Source: Mahella australiensis 50-1 BON
GTDB taxonomy: Bacteria > Bacillota > Clostridia > Mahellales > Mahellaceae
Assembly: GCF_000213255.1 (NCBI RefSeq)
Contig: NC_015520.1
Coordinates: 2,411,349-2,475,348 of the forward strand
DNA length: 64,000 nucleotides
Direction of reading: 5' to 3'
The notes below the pieces were generated by a model. It was given only the letters and a program-made list of their open reading frames with translations. It had not been told where the DNA came from and did no database searches. The translations under genes were made by a program, and so were the position numbers. How positions within the stretch are numbered: the first letter of the stretch is position 1; every line of letters begins with the position of its first letter. Below, piece by piece: positions 27,420 through 36,379 of this stretch.

Positions 27420-27672
27420 ATAATCATTAATAGCGCCACATAAATTGCATAAAGTTTTTCTACAACACTTTACGACCTTACGGTCACAGTTTAGTAAAAC
27501 TGTAGGTTGTTTCCTATAATTATTGGGAGAGCAACGCGGCTTTTGAGTATCAGAAGTCAAAATTGGATATGGAACAGATAAAATCTCTAAAGGACTTTTA
27601 CCGAACCCTAAAGTCTAATATCCATCTCACCGCGTTGCCTCGCTCCCAACAATGGCACTATTAAGATTATAT
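27420..27672. repeat. Nested foldback element (MITE-like or structured RNA)
   Basis: Outer arms TAATCATTAATAGCGCCA (27421-27438) and TGGCACTATTAAGATTA (27653-27669) are inverted with one mismatch and one gap. Inner arms TTGGGAGAGCAACGCGG (27523-27539) and CCGCGTTGCCTCGCTCCCAA (27630-27649) are also inverted. Between them are two perfect small hairpins, GACC-TTAC-GGTC and CAGTTT-AGTA-AAACTG. It lies between the solute-binding gene and a URO-D gene and holds no plausible coding region. Confidence 0.65.
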
Positions 27673-27761
27673 TATCAACACTTTTAACTTATGGTCATCA
27701 CCATGAAAATGTTTAAACTATCTTCGTAATGCTATACTATTTTAGAAGATACAAAATCCTA

Positions 27762-29510
27762 TCACTTCATTTTAGATTGATAATCAGCATATGCCTTGGA
27801 ATAGATCTCAACATAGCGATCAACACCAAATCTTTTGAGTTCATTTACATAATCATCCCATTCACCTAAAGGACGAGCACCTGTTATAAACATACTAGTA
27901 TTCTTTATCACATGATTAGTAATATTAGTTTTAAGTTCGGAAAACTCTTCAGCCGTTTGTTTATCCATAAATAACATACGAGGTAAACATACATCAGGCC
28001 AATACTTTTTTGTCTTTAGAGTTTCATATTCTAAGTATGTTTCATAGTTATTTCTTAAAGCTTCAGGTGTTGCTTCTGGAGCCCACATTGCGCGACGTTC
28101 ATAAAGATCACCAAGCAATGGTATCCAAAAAGTGTTGACGGTCTGCTTATCTTTTTCTTCCTGAGGCGCATCCTGTGGCAATGTTATCGGTACCCATTTA
28201 AGTGGACCGCCTAAGACATTCTTGGCATTGGGATCTTTAGGCCTTTCCCAATTTATACCTTCAATTCCATAATGCCCTATAGGCAAAAATTCTTCGCTTA
28301 AGAAGTAATCTGCCAGTCGGAAAGCCGCCTCTTTATTTTTGCATGTATCAAATATGGCAAAGTGAAAACCATTGAATTGTGCTATAGCATCTTGATAAGA
28401 CTGATATCTTACACCATTTGGCCCTGCTACAGGAGGCAAAGCATGATACTGCATAGCTAAATCCTTATTTCCATTATAGTCAACACCCATTGTCATATGG
28501 TCACAAGTATATGCCCCAACAGTAGCTATATCCCCGCCTTTTCTACATTGCTGCATTAATCCTTCAGAATTTTGCGTAAAATTAGCAGGGTCGATTAGTT
28601 TCTCATCATACAATTTCTTAATGAATTCCAATCCTTGTTTATATTCAGGTCTATTAGCTATAAAAGTGACTTTACCATCAATCCAAGCAAGGAAGGGCCG
28701 TGGATTAGATGCATTGCTCGCAGCAGGACAATCAATAAAGGAATTCATAAGCCAGTATTCAGCAGCACAAGAATAGTCAATACATCCTGTCAAAGCAACC
28801 TCATCCGCTTCTCCATTACCATTAGGATCTTGCGTTCGAAAAGCTTTCAGTACATTATAAAGTTCTTCGGTCGTCTGAGGCTCATTTAGCCCCAATTTGT
28901 CTAACCAAGCATAATTCATCCACAGTTTCGGATAAGACATACAGTGACCACATTCGGTAAAACGCGGTATGCCATAAATTTCTCCATCCGGTGCCGTAAT
29001 ATATGCACGATAATTGGGGCGTAAAGCAAATATTTTTTTGATTTCTGCACCATATGTGTCGATCAAGTCATTCAAAGGAGTTAATATTTTTTCTTGCATA
29101 CCGTATTGCATAATATCAGCCTGTGTTAGCAGGGTACTCCAATCCAATAAAGCTCCGTCAGGATAATCTCCACTTGCAAAAGAGAGTATCATCTTTTGCT
29201 TACCTTCCTGTGGATTCAAAAAGATAAACTTTAACTTTATATTAGTTTTATCAGCAATATATTTCAAAACACCATTTTGATCCAATTTCGATATATCGCT
29301 CTCAGATAATGCACCTTCTTTATAAAATGTAAGCTCTATGGGTTCTTTGACAATTGGAAATTGCCCCGCAGGTGCTACTTGACCTTCAGCAGTCGTCTTT
29401 TCCACATCAGTTGAACTTTTATCTCCACTATCTCCGCCCGTATCACAACCAACTAAGAACACTGAAATGGCAAGAACAAAAACCAATGTTACTATAAACA
29501 AACGTTTCAT
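27762..29510 (-). CDS. LplA/YtcQ-type extracellular solute-binding lipoprotein
   Basis: The 582-aa protein has a lipoprotein signal (LVFVLAISVFLVGC), a Ser/Thr-rich spacer and the large solute-binding fold of the LplA/YtcQ group, which is longer than ordinary sugar-binding proteins (typically about 430). Family phrases include GIPRFTECGHCMSYPKLWMNY and FRTQDPNGNGEADEVALTG. It should bind an oligosaccharide outside the cell for the two permeases at 30788-32642. Normally the three genes are contiguous; here a decayed IS carrying a group II intron separates it from the permeases by 1.28 kb. The start has GGGGG upstream. Confidence 0.9.
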   Translation of the reverse strand: MKRLFIVTLVFVLAISVFLVGCDTGGDSGDKSSTDVEKTTAEGQVAPAGQFPIVKEPIELTFYKEGALSESDISKLDQNGVLKYIADKTNIKLKFIFLNPQEGKQKMILSFASGDYPDGALLDWSTLLTQADIMQYGMQEKILTPLNDLIDTYGAEIKKIFALRPNYRAYITAPDGEIYGIPRFTECGHCMSYPKLWMNYAWLDKLGLNEPQTTEELYNVLKAFRTQDPNGNGEADEVALTGCIDYSCAAEYWLMNSFIDCPAASNASNPRPFLAWIDGKVTFIANRPEYKQGLEFIKKLYDEKLIDPANFTQNSEGLMQQCRKGGDIATVGAYTCDHMTMGVDYNGNKDLAMQYHALPPVAGPNGVRYQSYQDAIAQFNGFHFAIFDTCKNKEAAFRLADYFLSEEFLPIGHYGIEGINWERPKDPNAKNVLGGPLKWVPITLPQDAPQEEKDKQTVNTFWIPLLGDLYERRAMWAPEATPEALRNNYETYLEYETLKTKKYWPDVCLPRMLFMDKQTAEEFSELKTNITNHVIKNTSMFITGARPLGEWDDYVNELKRFGVDRYVEIYSKAYADYQSKMK

Positions 29511-29541
29511 AAAAATCTACCCCCGTTTTAATTATTAACAT

Positions 29542-30718
29542 GAATTACGCAATTTAAGATAAATACCTTAAATCTAATATTTAAGCATGATGAGTTACGA
29601 CTAAAGATGGTTCTATAGCATTTTTCGCAAACACTTCCATCCATATGTTAACTGCAATTACGTCAGACTACCTCTATACAGTTTAAGAATGGAGATAACC
29701 CACATGTATAAAATAGGTATTTGGCCATATGGGATGACTTAGCAAAAGTTGTCATATTCACTATACAATTCATTAAATCATAGGCGGCTGTCATCGGGTT
29801 TAATCATTGATGCCATCATAACACGCAAACCCTATAATCATAATTTATCTTATATTGGAAATACATATGTTCATACTATAGGTATTCATGTTAAATGACA
29901 CCAATCCATATAAAGCCAAAATACGATTGGTCGAGTAGACGGAGCAGCGCTGTTACGCCGCCCGCCCCTCGCAGAACCGTATGTGCGGTTTTCCCGCATA
30001 CGGCTCTTCTACCCCTCTGCTTCGCAATGTTAGGATTGCGCTTGCTTCTGCATCGTGTCGTTTCCGCAGCTTATATGCCTCTTGCGCATCAGTTGTGTTC
30101 CCCTTTGCAGCGATGTGGCGAAAGCTGACCACTTCGCTCCGCACACTTTCATGTGTTTCATCACTACTATGAGTCAGTCCGACTTCTCATGTGTCATTTG
30201 TTTGGCTCCGCTTCTTTCGAAGCTCTTACCTCCCATACCCTTTCAGGAACTCATGAGACCTCTCGGGTACGCTGTGAATCTACCTTACAAGCTCGCCACG
30301 CTCTACGACCCCGGTTGAACCTCCGCATCCTCACCATTAACGTTTGCGGATTGCTGCCTGCTGTACATAGCACGACATCAGCTTCAACATAAACATCTAA
30401 CGAGGCTGAATCTCTTCACGCTTTCGCATTGCGGCTCGCTTGCTCTCCATCTTCACGCTTAAGCCTCGCCTCGCGGCTTTGGCTCCAGAAGTGAGTACCG
30501 GCTGTTGGCCAGACTTTACCGGGCCCAGTATTCCACCGGACTATATACTCAGCGCCGAACCAGCGCACGCTAAGGATTTACAGTATATATTTCCATCAGC
30601 AGAGACGAATTTATACATAAAGTTATAGGTAAAGATAGCATCAGAACAACCATCTTTGAAAACTTTGCTGCTTAAAATATTAGATTTTCAAGGTACAGAG
30701 GACTTTTGCGTAAATCCT
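29542..30718 (+). mobile_element. Decayed insertion sequence, copy 2, interrupted by a group II intron
   Basis: Its ends match copy 1 at 21894-22620: GAATTACGCAA...TTAAATCTAATATTTAAG on the left, CTTAAAATATTAGATTTT...CTTTTGCGTAAATCCT on the right, and internal TTTACAGTATATA...TTTATACA-AAAGTTATAGG. The transposase frame is ruined. A group II intron occupies 29935-30568 in the opposite orientation. The element separates the ABC permease genes from their binding-protein gene. The interval 29511-30787 has no gene. Confidence 0.72.
29935..30568 (-). mobile_element. ORF-less group II intron
   Basis: Read on the minus strand it begins GTGCGC at 30568, matching the GUGYG 5-prime rule, and ends ...CGTCTAC at 29935. 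Domain V is complete at 30006-29973: GAGCCGTATGCGG-GAAAA-CCGCACATACGGTTC. A domain VI-like hairpin with an unpaired A follows. Length is about 634 bases, the size of the ribozyme without a reverse-transcriptase reading frame. The flanks on both sides match IS sequence, so it inserted antisense into IS copy 2. Exact ends are inferred from the consensus and the flank match. Confidence 0.78.
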
Positions 30719-30787
30719 GTTATCAATATTTATACACAACGCCAATGCGTTAGTGGCTGAATTAAATACGCTACTGCAAATTCAACC

Positions 30788-31723
30788 TCATCCTTTTAAT
30801 GCACCAATCATAATACCTTTAATAAAATATTTTTGCACAAAGGGATAGGCCAACATTACCGGTACACTAGCAACAACAATCGTGGAATATCTAAGAAGAT
30901 AGCTAAAATACAATAATTCCTGCTGCCTTTTAACATCACTAGGTGAACCCAATCCCATATTAAGCACAAGTATGTCTCTAAGAACTAATTGTAAAGGAAA
31001 TAAACTTTGAGACTTAAGATACAGTAAAGCATCGAAATAACTATTCCAATGACCTATACCATATAAGAGGGCCATAACAGCTATAATTGGTTTCGCCAAT
31101 GGTATAACGATCTTAAACAAGTAGTAAAAATCTCCGCAACCTTCCAGAGAAGCACACTCATAGAGTTCCATAGGAATATTTGATTGAATATAAGTACGAG
31201 TAATAATCACATTCCAAACTCCCATAGCATTCGGGATAACCATAGCCCACATAGTATCCAGCATATTTAAACTCTTTATTAATAAATATGTTGGGATCAT
31301 TCCACCGCTAAAAAACATTGTGATAGAAAACAATACAGTAACGAAAGAACGTGCTTGAAAATCTTTACGAGATAATGGATAAGCAGCTAAAAGTGTCATG
31401 ATTATATTTATTACTGTGCCTAACACCGTATAAATTATAGAATTACGGTATCCTATCATAATGGCCGATGTCCTAAAGATCATCTTATAACCCTCAACAT
31501 TAAACCCAACTGGCCATAGAAATACGCGCCCAGCAGCTATAGCTTCAGCAGAACTAAAAGAAGAAGCTAGAACAAAAATGAGAGGAATAGCTACAACAAT
31601 TAATGCTATCCATAATATTGTACAAACCAACATCATATATATTTTATCACTAAAACTCTTATAATAATAAACTTTATTAGGTCTTTTGCTCAAGTCTTCG
31701 TTTACAACCGCATTATCATACAT
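30788..31723 (-). CDS. LplC/YtcP-type ABC permease
   Basis: The 311-aa protein has six membrane helices and the permease EAA loop (MELYECASLEGCGDFYYLFKIVIPLAKP, key part EGCGDFYYLFKIVIPLAKP) near residues 196-220, ending MIGALKG as in CUT1-type permeases of the LplC group. It pairs with the permease gene 19 bases upstream and imports an oligosaccharide with the LplA-type lipoprotein. No ATP-binding subunit is encoded in the window, which is usual since a shared MsmX-type ATPase serves several importers. The start has GAGAGG upstream. Confidence 0.9.
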   Translation of the reverse strand: MYDNAVVNEDLSKRPNKVYYYKSFSDKIYMMLVCTILWIALIVVAIPLIFVLASSFSSAEAIAAGRVFLWPVGFNVEGYKMIFRTSAIMIGYRNSIIYTVLGTVINIIMTLLAAYPLSRKDFQARSFVTVLFSITMFFSGGMIPTYLLIKSLNMLDTMWAMVIPNAMGVWNVIITRTYIQSNIPMELYECASLEGCGDFYYLFKIVIPLAKPIIAVMALLYGIGHWNSYFDALLYLKSQSLFPLQLVLRDILVLNMGLGSPSDVKRQQELLYFSYLLRYSTIVVASVPVMLAYPFVQKYFIKGIMIGALKG

Positions 31724-31742
31724 CCAATAACACCTCTCTAAC

Positions 31743-32642
31743 CTACCATAAACTCGTCTCGCCTATATGGCGTGCCATGGTATTAGCACCTAGTATTAAT
31801 ATAAAATTAACTACCGAATTAAATAAGCCTACCGCTGTTGCATAGGAGTATTGGTAATTTATTAAACCTTTCTTATAAACAAATGTCGATATGACTTCCG
31901 AAACATCTAGATTAAGAGGATTTTGCATTAGATAAACTTTTTCAAAGCCAACATTCATGATGCCGCCAATTCCCAGAATCAACATAATGGTCGCTGTTGG
32001 TGCTATTGCTGGCAAATCTATATACCATACACGTTGAATACGTGATACTCCATCTATTACTGCTGCTTCTATCTGCTCAGAATCAACCCCCGATAGTGCT
32101 GCAATATAAATTATTGCACTATAACCGGTATTTTGCCAAACACCAGACCATACATAAATATGCCGCCATAGTTTAGGTTCACCCATGAAATTTACTCGCT
32201 CTCCCCCTAACAATTCAATTACATTATTCACAAGTCCTCCCTGAGGACTCAATATTTGTAATACTATACCAACCATTACAACGGTAGAAATAAAATATGG
32301 AAAATATGTCACCATCTGTACGGTTTTCTTGAAGAACACATTTTGGACCTCATTCAATGCCAAAGCTAATATAATAGGCATAAAAAATCCTGCAACTAAA
32401 CTATATAAACTTAATAGAATTGTATTGCTCAACAATTGAGAAAAAAGCGGTGTAGCTAAAAACTGGTGGAAATACTTTAGTCCTACCCACTCGCTTCCCC
32501 ATATACCTCTTCGCATAGAGAAGTCTTTAAAAGCAATTATTATACCACCCATAGGGACATAACAAAATATTAAAATGTACACTATGGGTAATGAAACCAT
32601 CAAATAAAGTTGCCACTGCTTTGATAATGTAACGAAAGACAT
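31743..32642 (-). CDS. LplB/YteP-type ABC permease
   Basis: The product MSFVTLSKQWQLYLMVSLP... (299 aa from the chosen start) has six helices and the EAA-type loop EAAVIDGVSRIQRVWYIDLP, cut here at 20 residues. I chose ATG at 32642 because GGGGAAAAGG precedes it and the hydrophobic part follows at the usual distance. The frame stays open to a TTG at 32750, and ATG 32711 is a second candidate; this extra part adjoins intron and IS debris and may be fortuitous. It forms the importer with the genes at 30788 and 27762 and follows a GH29 gene. Confidence 0.87.
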   Translation of the reverse strand: MSFVTLSKQWQLYLMVSLPIVYILIFCYVPMGGIIIAFKDFSMRRGIWGSEWVGLKYFHQFLATPLFSQLLSNTILLSLYSLVAGFFMPIILALALNEVQNVFFKKTVQMVTYFPYFISTVVMVGIVLQILSPQGGLVNNVIELLGGERVNFMGEPKLWRHIYVWSGVWQNTGYSAIIYIAALSGVDSEQIEAAVIDGVSRIQRVWYIDLPAIAPTATIMLILGIGGIMNVGFEKVYLMQNPLNLDVSEVISTFVYKKGLINYQYSYATAVGLFNSVVNFILILGANTMARHIGETSLW

Positions 32643-32788
32643 CCTTTTCCCCTTTTTCCGAATAACATTCACATTCTTCGATTCAGCTAGATCTCCTTGA
32701 GAATAGCTCATGACCTTTTGTCGAGTAGGCAGCCTCGACCCTCCTTTCAAAATATTCTAATATCGCAAAGGATTGCCTAATGCCCCTC

Positions 32789-32823
32789 ACGAAACTGTAC
32801 GTACGGTTCCCCGCATACCTCTC
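32789..32823 (-). mobile_element. Second group II intron domain V remnant
   Basis: The minus strand reads GAGAGGTATGCGG-GGAA-CCGTACGTACAGTTTC followed by GTGAGGGGC, a domain V with a few changes and the usual downstream sequence. No domain I or 5-prime GUGYG end is found nearby, so it is a fragment. Confidence 0.6.
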
Positions 32824-32912
32824 CCGGCACACATGCATTATTGTTATACTTTTGCTCATCATACCCATCGTATCTTAACTTCAACCTTTATGGGCTTAAT
32901 AGAAGATTCCGC

Positions 32913-32974
32913 GGACTTTGGCGTAAATCCTGTAATGTTAAATTTTCAAGGTCCACAGATTTTGGCATAAGTCC
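32913..32974. repeat. Isolated IS end repeat, copy 3
   Basis: TAATGTTAAATTTTCAAGGT...TTTTGGCATAAGTCCT repeats the right end of the IS copies at 22620 and 30718, preceded by a second partial copy (GGACTTTGGCGTAAATCCTG). It abuts the GH29 stop codon at 32980. Confidence 0.6.
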
Positions 32975-32979
32975 TATTA

Positions 32980-34440
32980 TCAACCCAATTCAATAGCAAG
33001 GCAATTGACATATTCCGTGGGCTTATTATCCGGTAAGTTTACCACCAGTGTACCAAAGGGCTGTTCAAAAGAAACCTCACCTACACCCAAAAGCCTTACG
33101 GATTTTACTTTCTCATTTGGCATAAGTGACTTGATAACCGCTCTGTTATTTTCAGGCCAACGCATTTGAAACGCATATAGTATATTGCCTTTTTGAGTGA
33201 AACGGAAATCCGAACTTGTCCATGAAACTTCATCCTCTTTGAATCCACTTATGGCTACCTTTGAATAACCTTCACCTGAAACTCGGAAGGGATGTGTACC
33301 ATATATACCTTCAGCGCATACTTTATTCCATTTAGCCAATTCTTTGAGTATGTACACACATTCATCATCTAATGTACCATCTGGTCTCTGCGGGATATTC
33401 AACAATAAATTCCCATTCTTTGAAACGATATCTACGAGCATTTCTATAATATGGCCAGGTTTTTTGTATATTGCACGTACATCGTAAAACCAATTGCCCA
33501 CACATGTATCCGTCTGCCATGGCTCGGGCTTTATATCCGGCTCCTGGCTCCGCTCGATATCCAATATGCCGACAGTATAGATTTCTTTACGCCTATCTTT
33601 CTGATTATATACAGCCTGATTTATACCATTATGGTTAGCTGCACTGGTATTATACAAATGAGCTACCGCATTAAGACCAGCTTCATATGCATTATCACCA
33701 AAAGGCAGCGGGCCATCTGAATATAACAAATCAGGTTGATATAAATCGATTACTTCTTTGATAACGTTAAACCATCTTTGATGCCACCAAGGATTCTGAG
33801 TATACCAAGGGTCAACTTTGTTAAGTTTATTAGGATCATAATGTTCATGATTGGGGAGGTATAAATCCTCATACGTAGGATCACTACCATCATAAGCTAC
33901 ACCAGCATAAGGTCCTTCTTTATCACAACCCTTATTGACACTATACCAACTGAATGTAGCCCCAAGATGTTCAGTGATGCCAAACGGCAAATGTCGCTTT
34001 ACGGCAGCCTTTTCCCACATTCCTACAATGTCCTTATGAGGCCCCATGTTTACCGAGTTCCAGCGATGGATTTTAGAAGCATAATTGAAGAAATGATCAT
34101 GATGCATAGCTTGAGCAACAAAATACTTTGCACCAGCATCCACATAAAGATCCATCAAGCTTTCTGGGTCGAAGTTTTCAGCTTTCCATAATTGTACCAG
34201 ATCTTTATAGCCAAATTTAGATGGATGACCATAGTGACGTAGATGGTAGCGATATTGGTCTGAGCCTTCGCAGTAGATATGTCGAGCATACCAATCGCCG
34301 TACATCGGAACCGATTGTGCTCCCCAATGAGACCAAATTCCCAATTTGGCATTTTTGAACCATTCCGGGCATTCGAATTGCCGTAGAGACTCCAGCGTTG
34401 GTTCAAAAGGTCCTTCTTTTATTTGATAATCCATTATCAT
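32980..34440 (-). CDS. Alpha-L-fucosidase, GH29
   Basis: The 486-aa protein shows NAKLGIWSHWGAQSVPMYGDWYAR at the N-terminus (key words KLGIWSHWG), AQAMHHDHFFNY, the probable nucleophile Asp in PDLLYSDGPLPF near residue 238, and NLLLNIPQRPDG near 352. It is longer than the other two GH29 proteins and belongs to a different subgroup. It lacks a signal peptide. The start ATG follows AGGGGG. It heads cluster 2, in front of the LplB/LplC permeases, so it should act on the sugars they import. Confidence 0.92.
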   Translation of the reverse strand: MIMDYQIKEGPFEPTLESLRQFECPEWFKNAKLGIWSHWGAQSVPMYGDWYARHIYCEGSDQYRYHLRHYGHPSKFGYKDLVQLWKAENFDPESLMDLYVDAGAKYFVAQAMHHDHFFNYASKIHRWNSVNMGPHKDIVGMWEKAAVKRHLPFGITEHLGATFSWYSVNKGCDKEGPYAGVAYDGSDPTYEDLYLPNHEHYDPNKLNKVDPWYTQNPWWHQRWFNVIKEVIDLYQPDLLYSDGPLPFGDNAYEAGLNAVAHLYNTSAANHNGINQAVYNQKDRRKEIYTVGILDIERSQEPDIKPEPWQTDTCVGNWFYDVRAIYKKPGHIIEMLVDIVSKNGNLLLNIPQRPDGTLDDECVYILKELAKWNKVCAEGIYGTHPFRVSGEGYSKVAISGFKEDEVSWTSSDFRFTQKGNILYAFQMRWPENNRAVIKSLMPNEKVKSVRLLGVGEVSFEQPFGTLVVNLPDNKPTEYVNCLAIELG

Positions 34441-34780
34441 TTTACCCCCTATGAAAGTCCATATTTAAGTTTACTAACAACATTTATTTGCCTGACAATG
34501 TATCGTTGACACAATAACGCCTTAATATGCGATGAAACGTTTTAATATGAGATAATTATAATTTCTTGGCATAATATAATCAAGTGCTGAAATTCCGTTA
34601 TTTTAAGCATTACAGCTTACTATGCTAGTTTAAGTCGCTTTAGCTACTTGTAACTACTTTTTTCGCTTATTTTTATGCTTATCTACTAATTAACAATATC
34701 TTTCGGGCTGTCAGTATACGTTTATTATACAAATTGAACTGCATCGTTTACATTGTTTTACAATATTTTGAATTTAGCGT
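34441..34780. other. Intergenic region upstream of GH29, with a LacI-type site
   Basis: This 340-base AT-rich stretch holds no gene. TGAAACGTTTTA at 34533-34544 is one base pair off the palindromic TGAAACGTTTCA expected for LacI-family operators. It also resembles the site TGAAACGATTCA in front of the lacI-type gene at 41074-41085. I cannot name a convincing promoter. Confidence 0.35.
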
Positions 34781-35083
34781 TCACCGTATAACTACGTATT
34801 CCACCGTTGAAGATAAATTTATCTTATCGACTATATAATCAGGCAATTCCTCTACTGTAAAACAAACCTCTTTCTGCCCTTTATATTGCCTGTTCACCTC
34901 ATCTAATATATCCATGCCTATCTTATTGGCACAAAAAGTGCGGTGGATTATGCACGGATCATTATCTCTAAATAGTTTTATACTTTCCTCTATTATGCAT
35001 TCTTCTTTAAAATCCAGTTCTATAATAGAGCGTTCATCGATTTTAATTCGATCTTTATCTAAAAAGGTTACTATCCCTTTCAT
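34781..35083 (-). CDS. Unknown 100-aa protein coupled to the CcdA-like gene (copy 2)
   Basis: This copy differs from the one at 20361-20663 at only a handful of positions (for example DNDPC for DSDPC, QYKGQ for QYQGQ, ELPDYIVDKINLSS for ELPDYMLDKIDLHS). All three cysteines remain. GGAG precedes the ATG at 35083, which overlaps the stop of the disrupted CcdA-like gene. The reading frame is intact although its partner is decayed. Confidence 0.7.
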   Translation of the reverse strand: MKGIVTFLDKDRIKIDERSIIELDFKEECIIEESIKLFRDNDPCIIHRTFCANKIGMDILDEVNRQYKGQKEVCFTVEELPDYIVDKINLSSTVEYVVIR

Positions 35084-35924
35084 ATCATACTCCATAATTC
35101 TGCAAACATCACTATAGCCACAGCTTTGATACTGATGTAGTCTCGAAAGCTAAAGAACGCCAGTATTATACTCATGGCAATAGTCAGACCGTATATGGCT
35201 AGCATAACAGCTTTAGCATCTTTGAATATATCGCCTACCTTAAATAATCCTATCCCTATAGTAAAGTATGCTATGAAAGTACCTATGATGTAACTCATAC
35301 CAACCAGAAAAAGCTCTTTATTTTGGCGGCCGCTCATTACCAATATTGACAGAAAGAACAGTAGCATCGAAACAGCGCACAGATTGAATCCATCCAGCAA
35401 TCCAGCCAATGCTATTCCTACTGGCGTAAAGGCCTCAAATCTTTCTTTTTCGTTATCTATAACCTTGTCTTGGCCAAGTATACCTACTTTAATCTCTTTA
35501 TACGCTCTAGTACCGTTAACATATGACTCTATAAGCGGCAACAGCTTTTGCTTGATTTCGCTATCACCGCTAAGATAAGTATCTCCCACAAATACTGCTG
35601 GTAATATAATATTTTCAGCGCTGTAAACTTGGATATAACTTTTATATACATAAAGGCTTTGCTCATAAAATACATTATATCTACGGACCAGCACATCTGC
35701 CCGGGGATATAATGAACGCAAATGACTCTCAAAGTCATCTATAAATTGCCGATTTGATTGGCACGATGAGCAAGCCTCTATATAGAAATAGGCAATCTCA
35801 ATTTGCGGTTTATCTCCAGCTACAACGGGGTTGGCTGAAGTAGAAATACAAATATAAATAGAACAACTCGTACTGAAATCCTTATTTTATCACTGAGCCT
35901 ACAGCCATTTACCAAAGAGCACAT
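35080..35924 (-). pseudogene. Decayed thioredoxin-CcdA fusion gene (copy 2)
   Basis: An ATG at 35924 with AAGGAGG starts a signal-peptide-like segment (VRVVLFIFVFLLQPTPL) that ends at a TAG near 35830. The thioredoxin-like part (IEIAYFYIEACSSCQ) continues in another frame, so a frameshift lies near 35830. The membrane domain then jumps from RDYISIK to AVAIVMFAELW near 35125, losing about 125 residues including the second conserved Cys (FFCTGQ in copy 1). The first is changed in context from FNPCA to FNLCA. It cannot make a working transporter. Confidence 0.8.
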
Positions 35925-35963
35925 AGGTTCCTCCTTTTGTATCAGCTCTATGAGAGGTTAGCA

Positions 35964-36296
35964 TTATTCTTTAATTGCATCAAATATCGCTTCTATATTT
36001 GCTGGATCAACATCAGGTAATATTGCTTCATGACTAGGCGAGATGATTAATCCCGTTGGAAAAATCTCTTTTAATTCCAAAACCTTAGCCTTAGCCTTAA
36101 TTTGCTGCGGCGTGCCACTGATCAAAAGCCTTTGCGCATCTGCTCCGCCACAAAATGCCACTTTATCTCCAAATGCTTCTTTTAGTCTACGAGGCTCCAT
36201 GTTTTTGGTCAAGGCCTGGATAGGATGTATCACATCTACGCCTAAAGCAATTAAATCCGGTATAATATCGAATATAGAACCACATGAGTGATGAAT
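35964..36296 (-). pseudogene. C-terminal remnant of an HSCG-type URO-D gene
   Basis: Translation gives IHHSCGSIFDIIPDLIALG then VIHPIQALTKNMEPRRLKEA and ISPSHEAILPDVDPANI to a stop at 35964. It matches the C-terminal third of the HSCG-type gene at 26371-27372, but here the late motif is SPSH. The 5-prime two thirds are missing; sequence before 36296 no longer matches. A sixth URO-D copy therefore once existed here. Confidence 0.78.
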
Positions 36297-36379
36297 TAAA
36301 CTTTAGCGTTAAAGTTGGCTGTATATGTCTTTTTCATGCTTCCATTTTATCATAAATTCGACCTTTTAATTGTCTTAAT

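Noticed and set aside
27372-27560. 62-codon minus-strand frame as a Cys-rich protein
   Set aside because: It overlaps the foldback element, has no ribosome site, and its cysteines arise from hairpin sequence.
29953-30318. Short frames on both strands around 30 kb as genes
   Set aside because: They fall within the structured group II intron RNA and have no ribosome sites.
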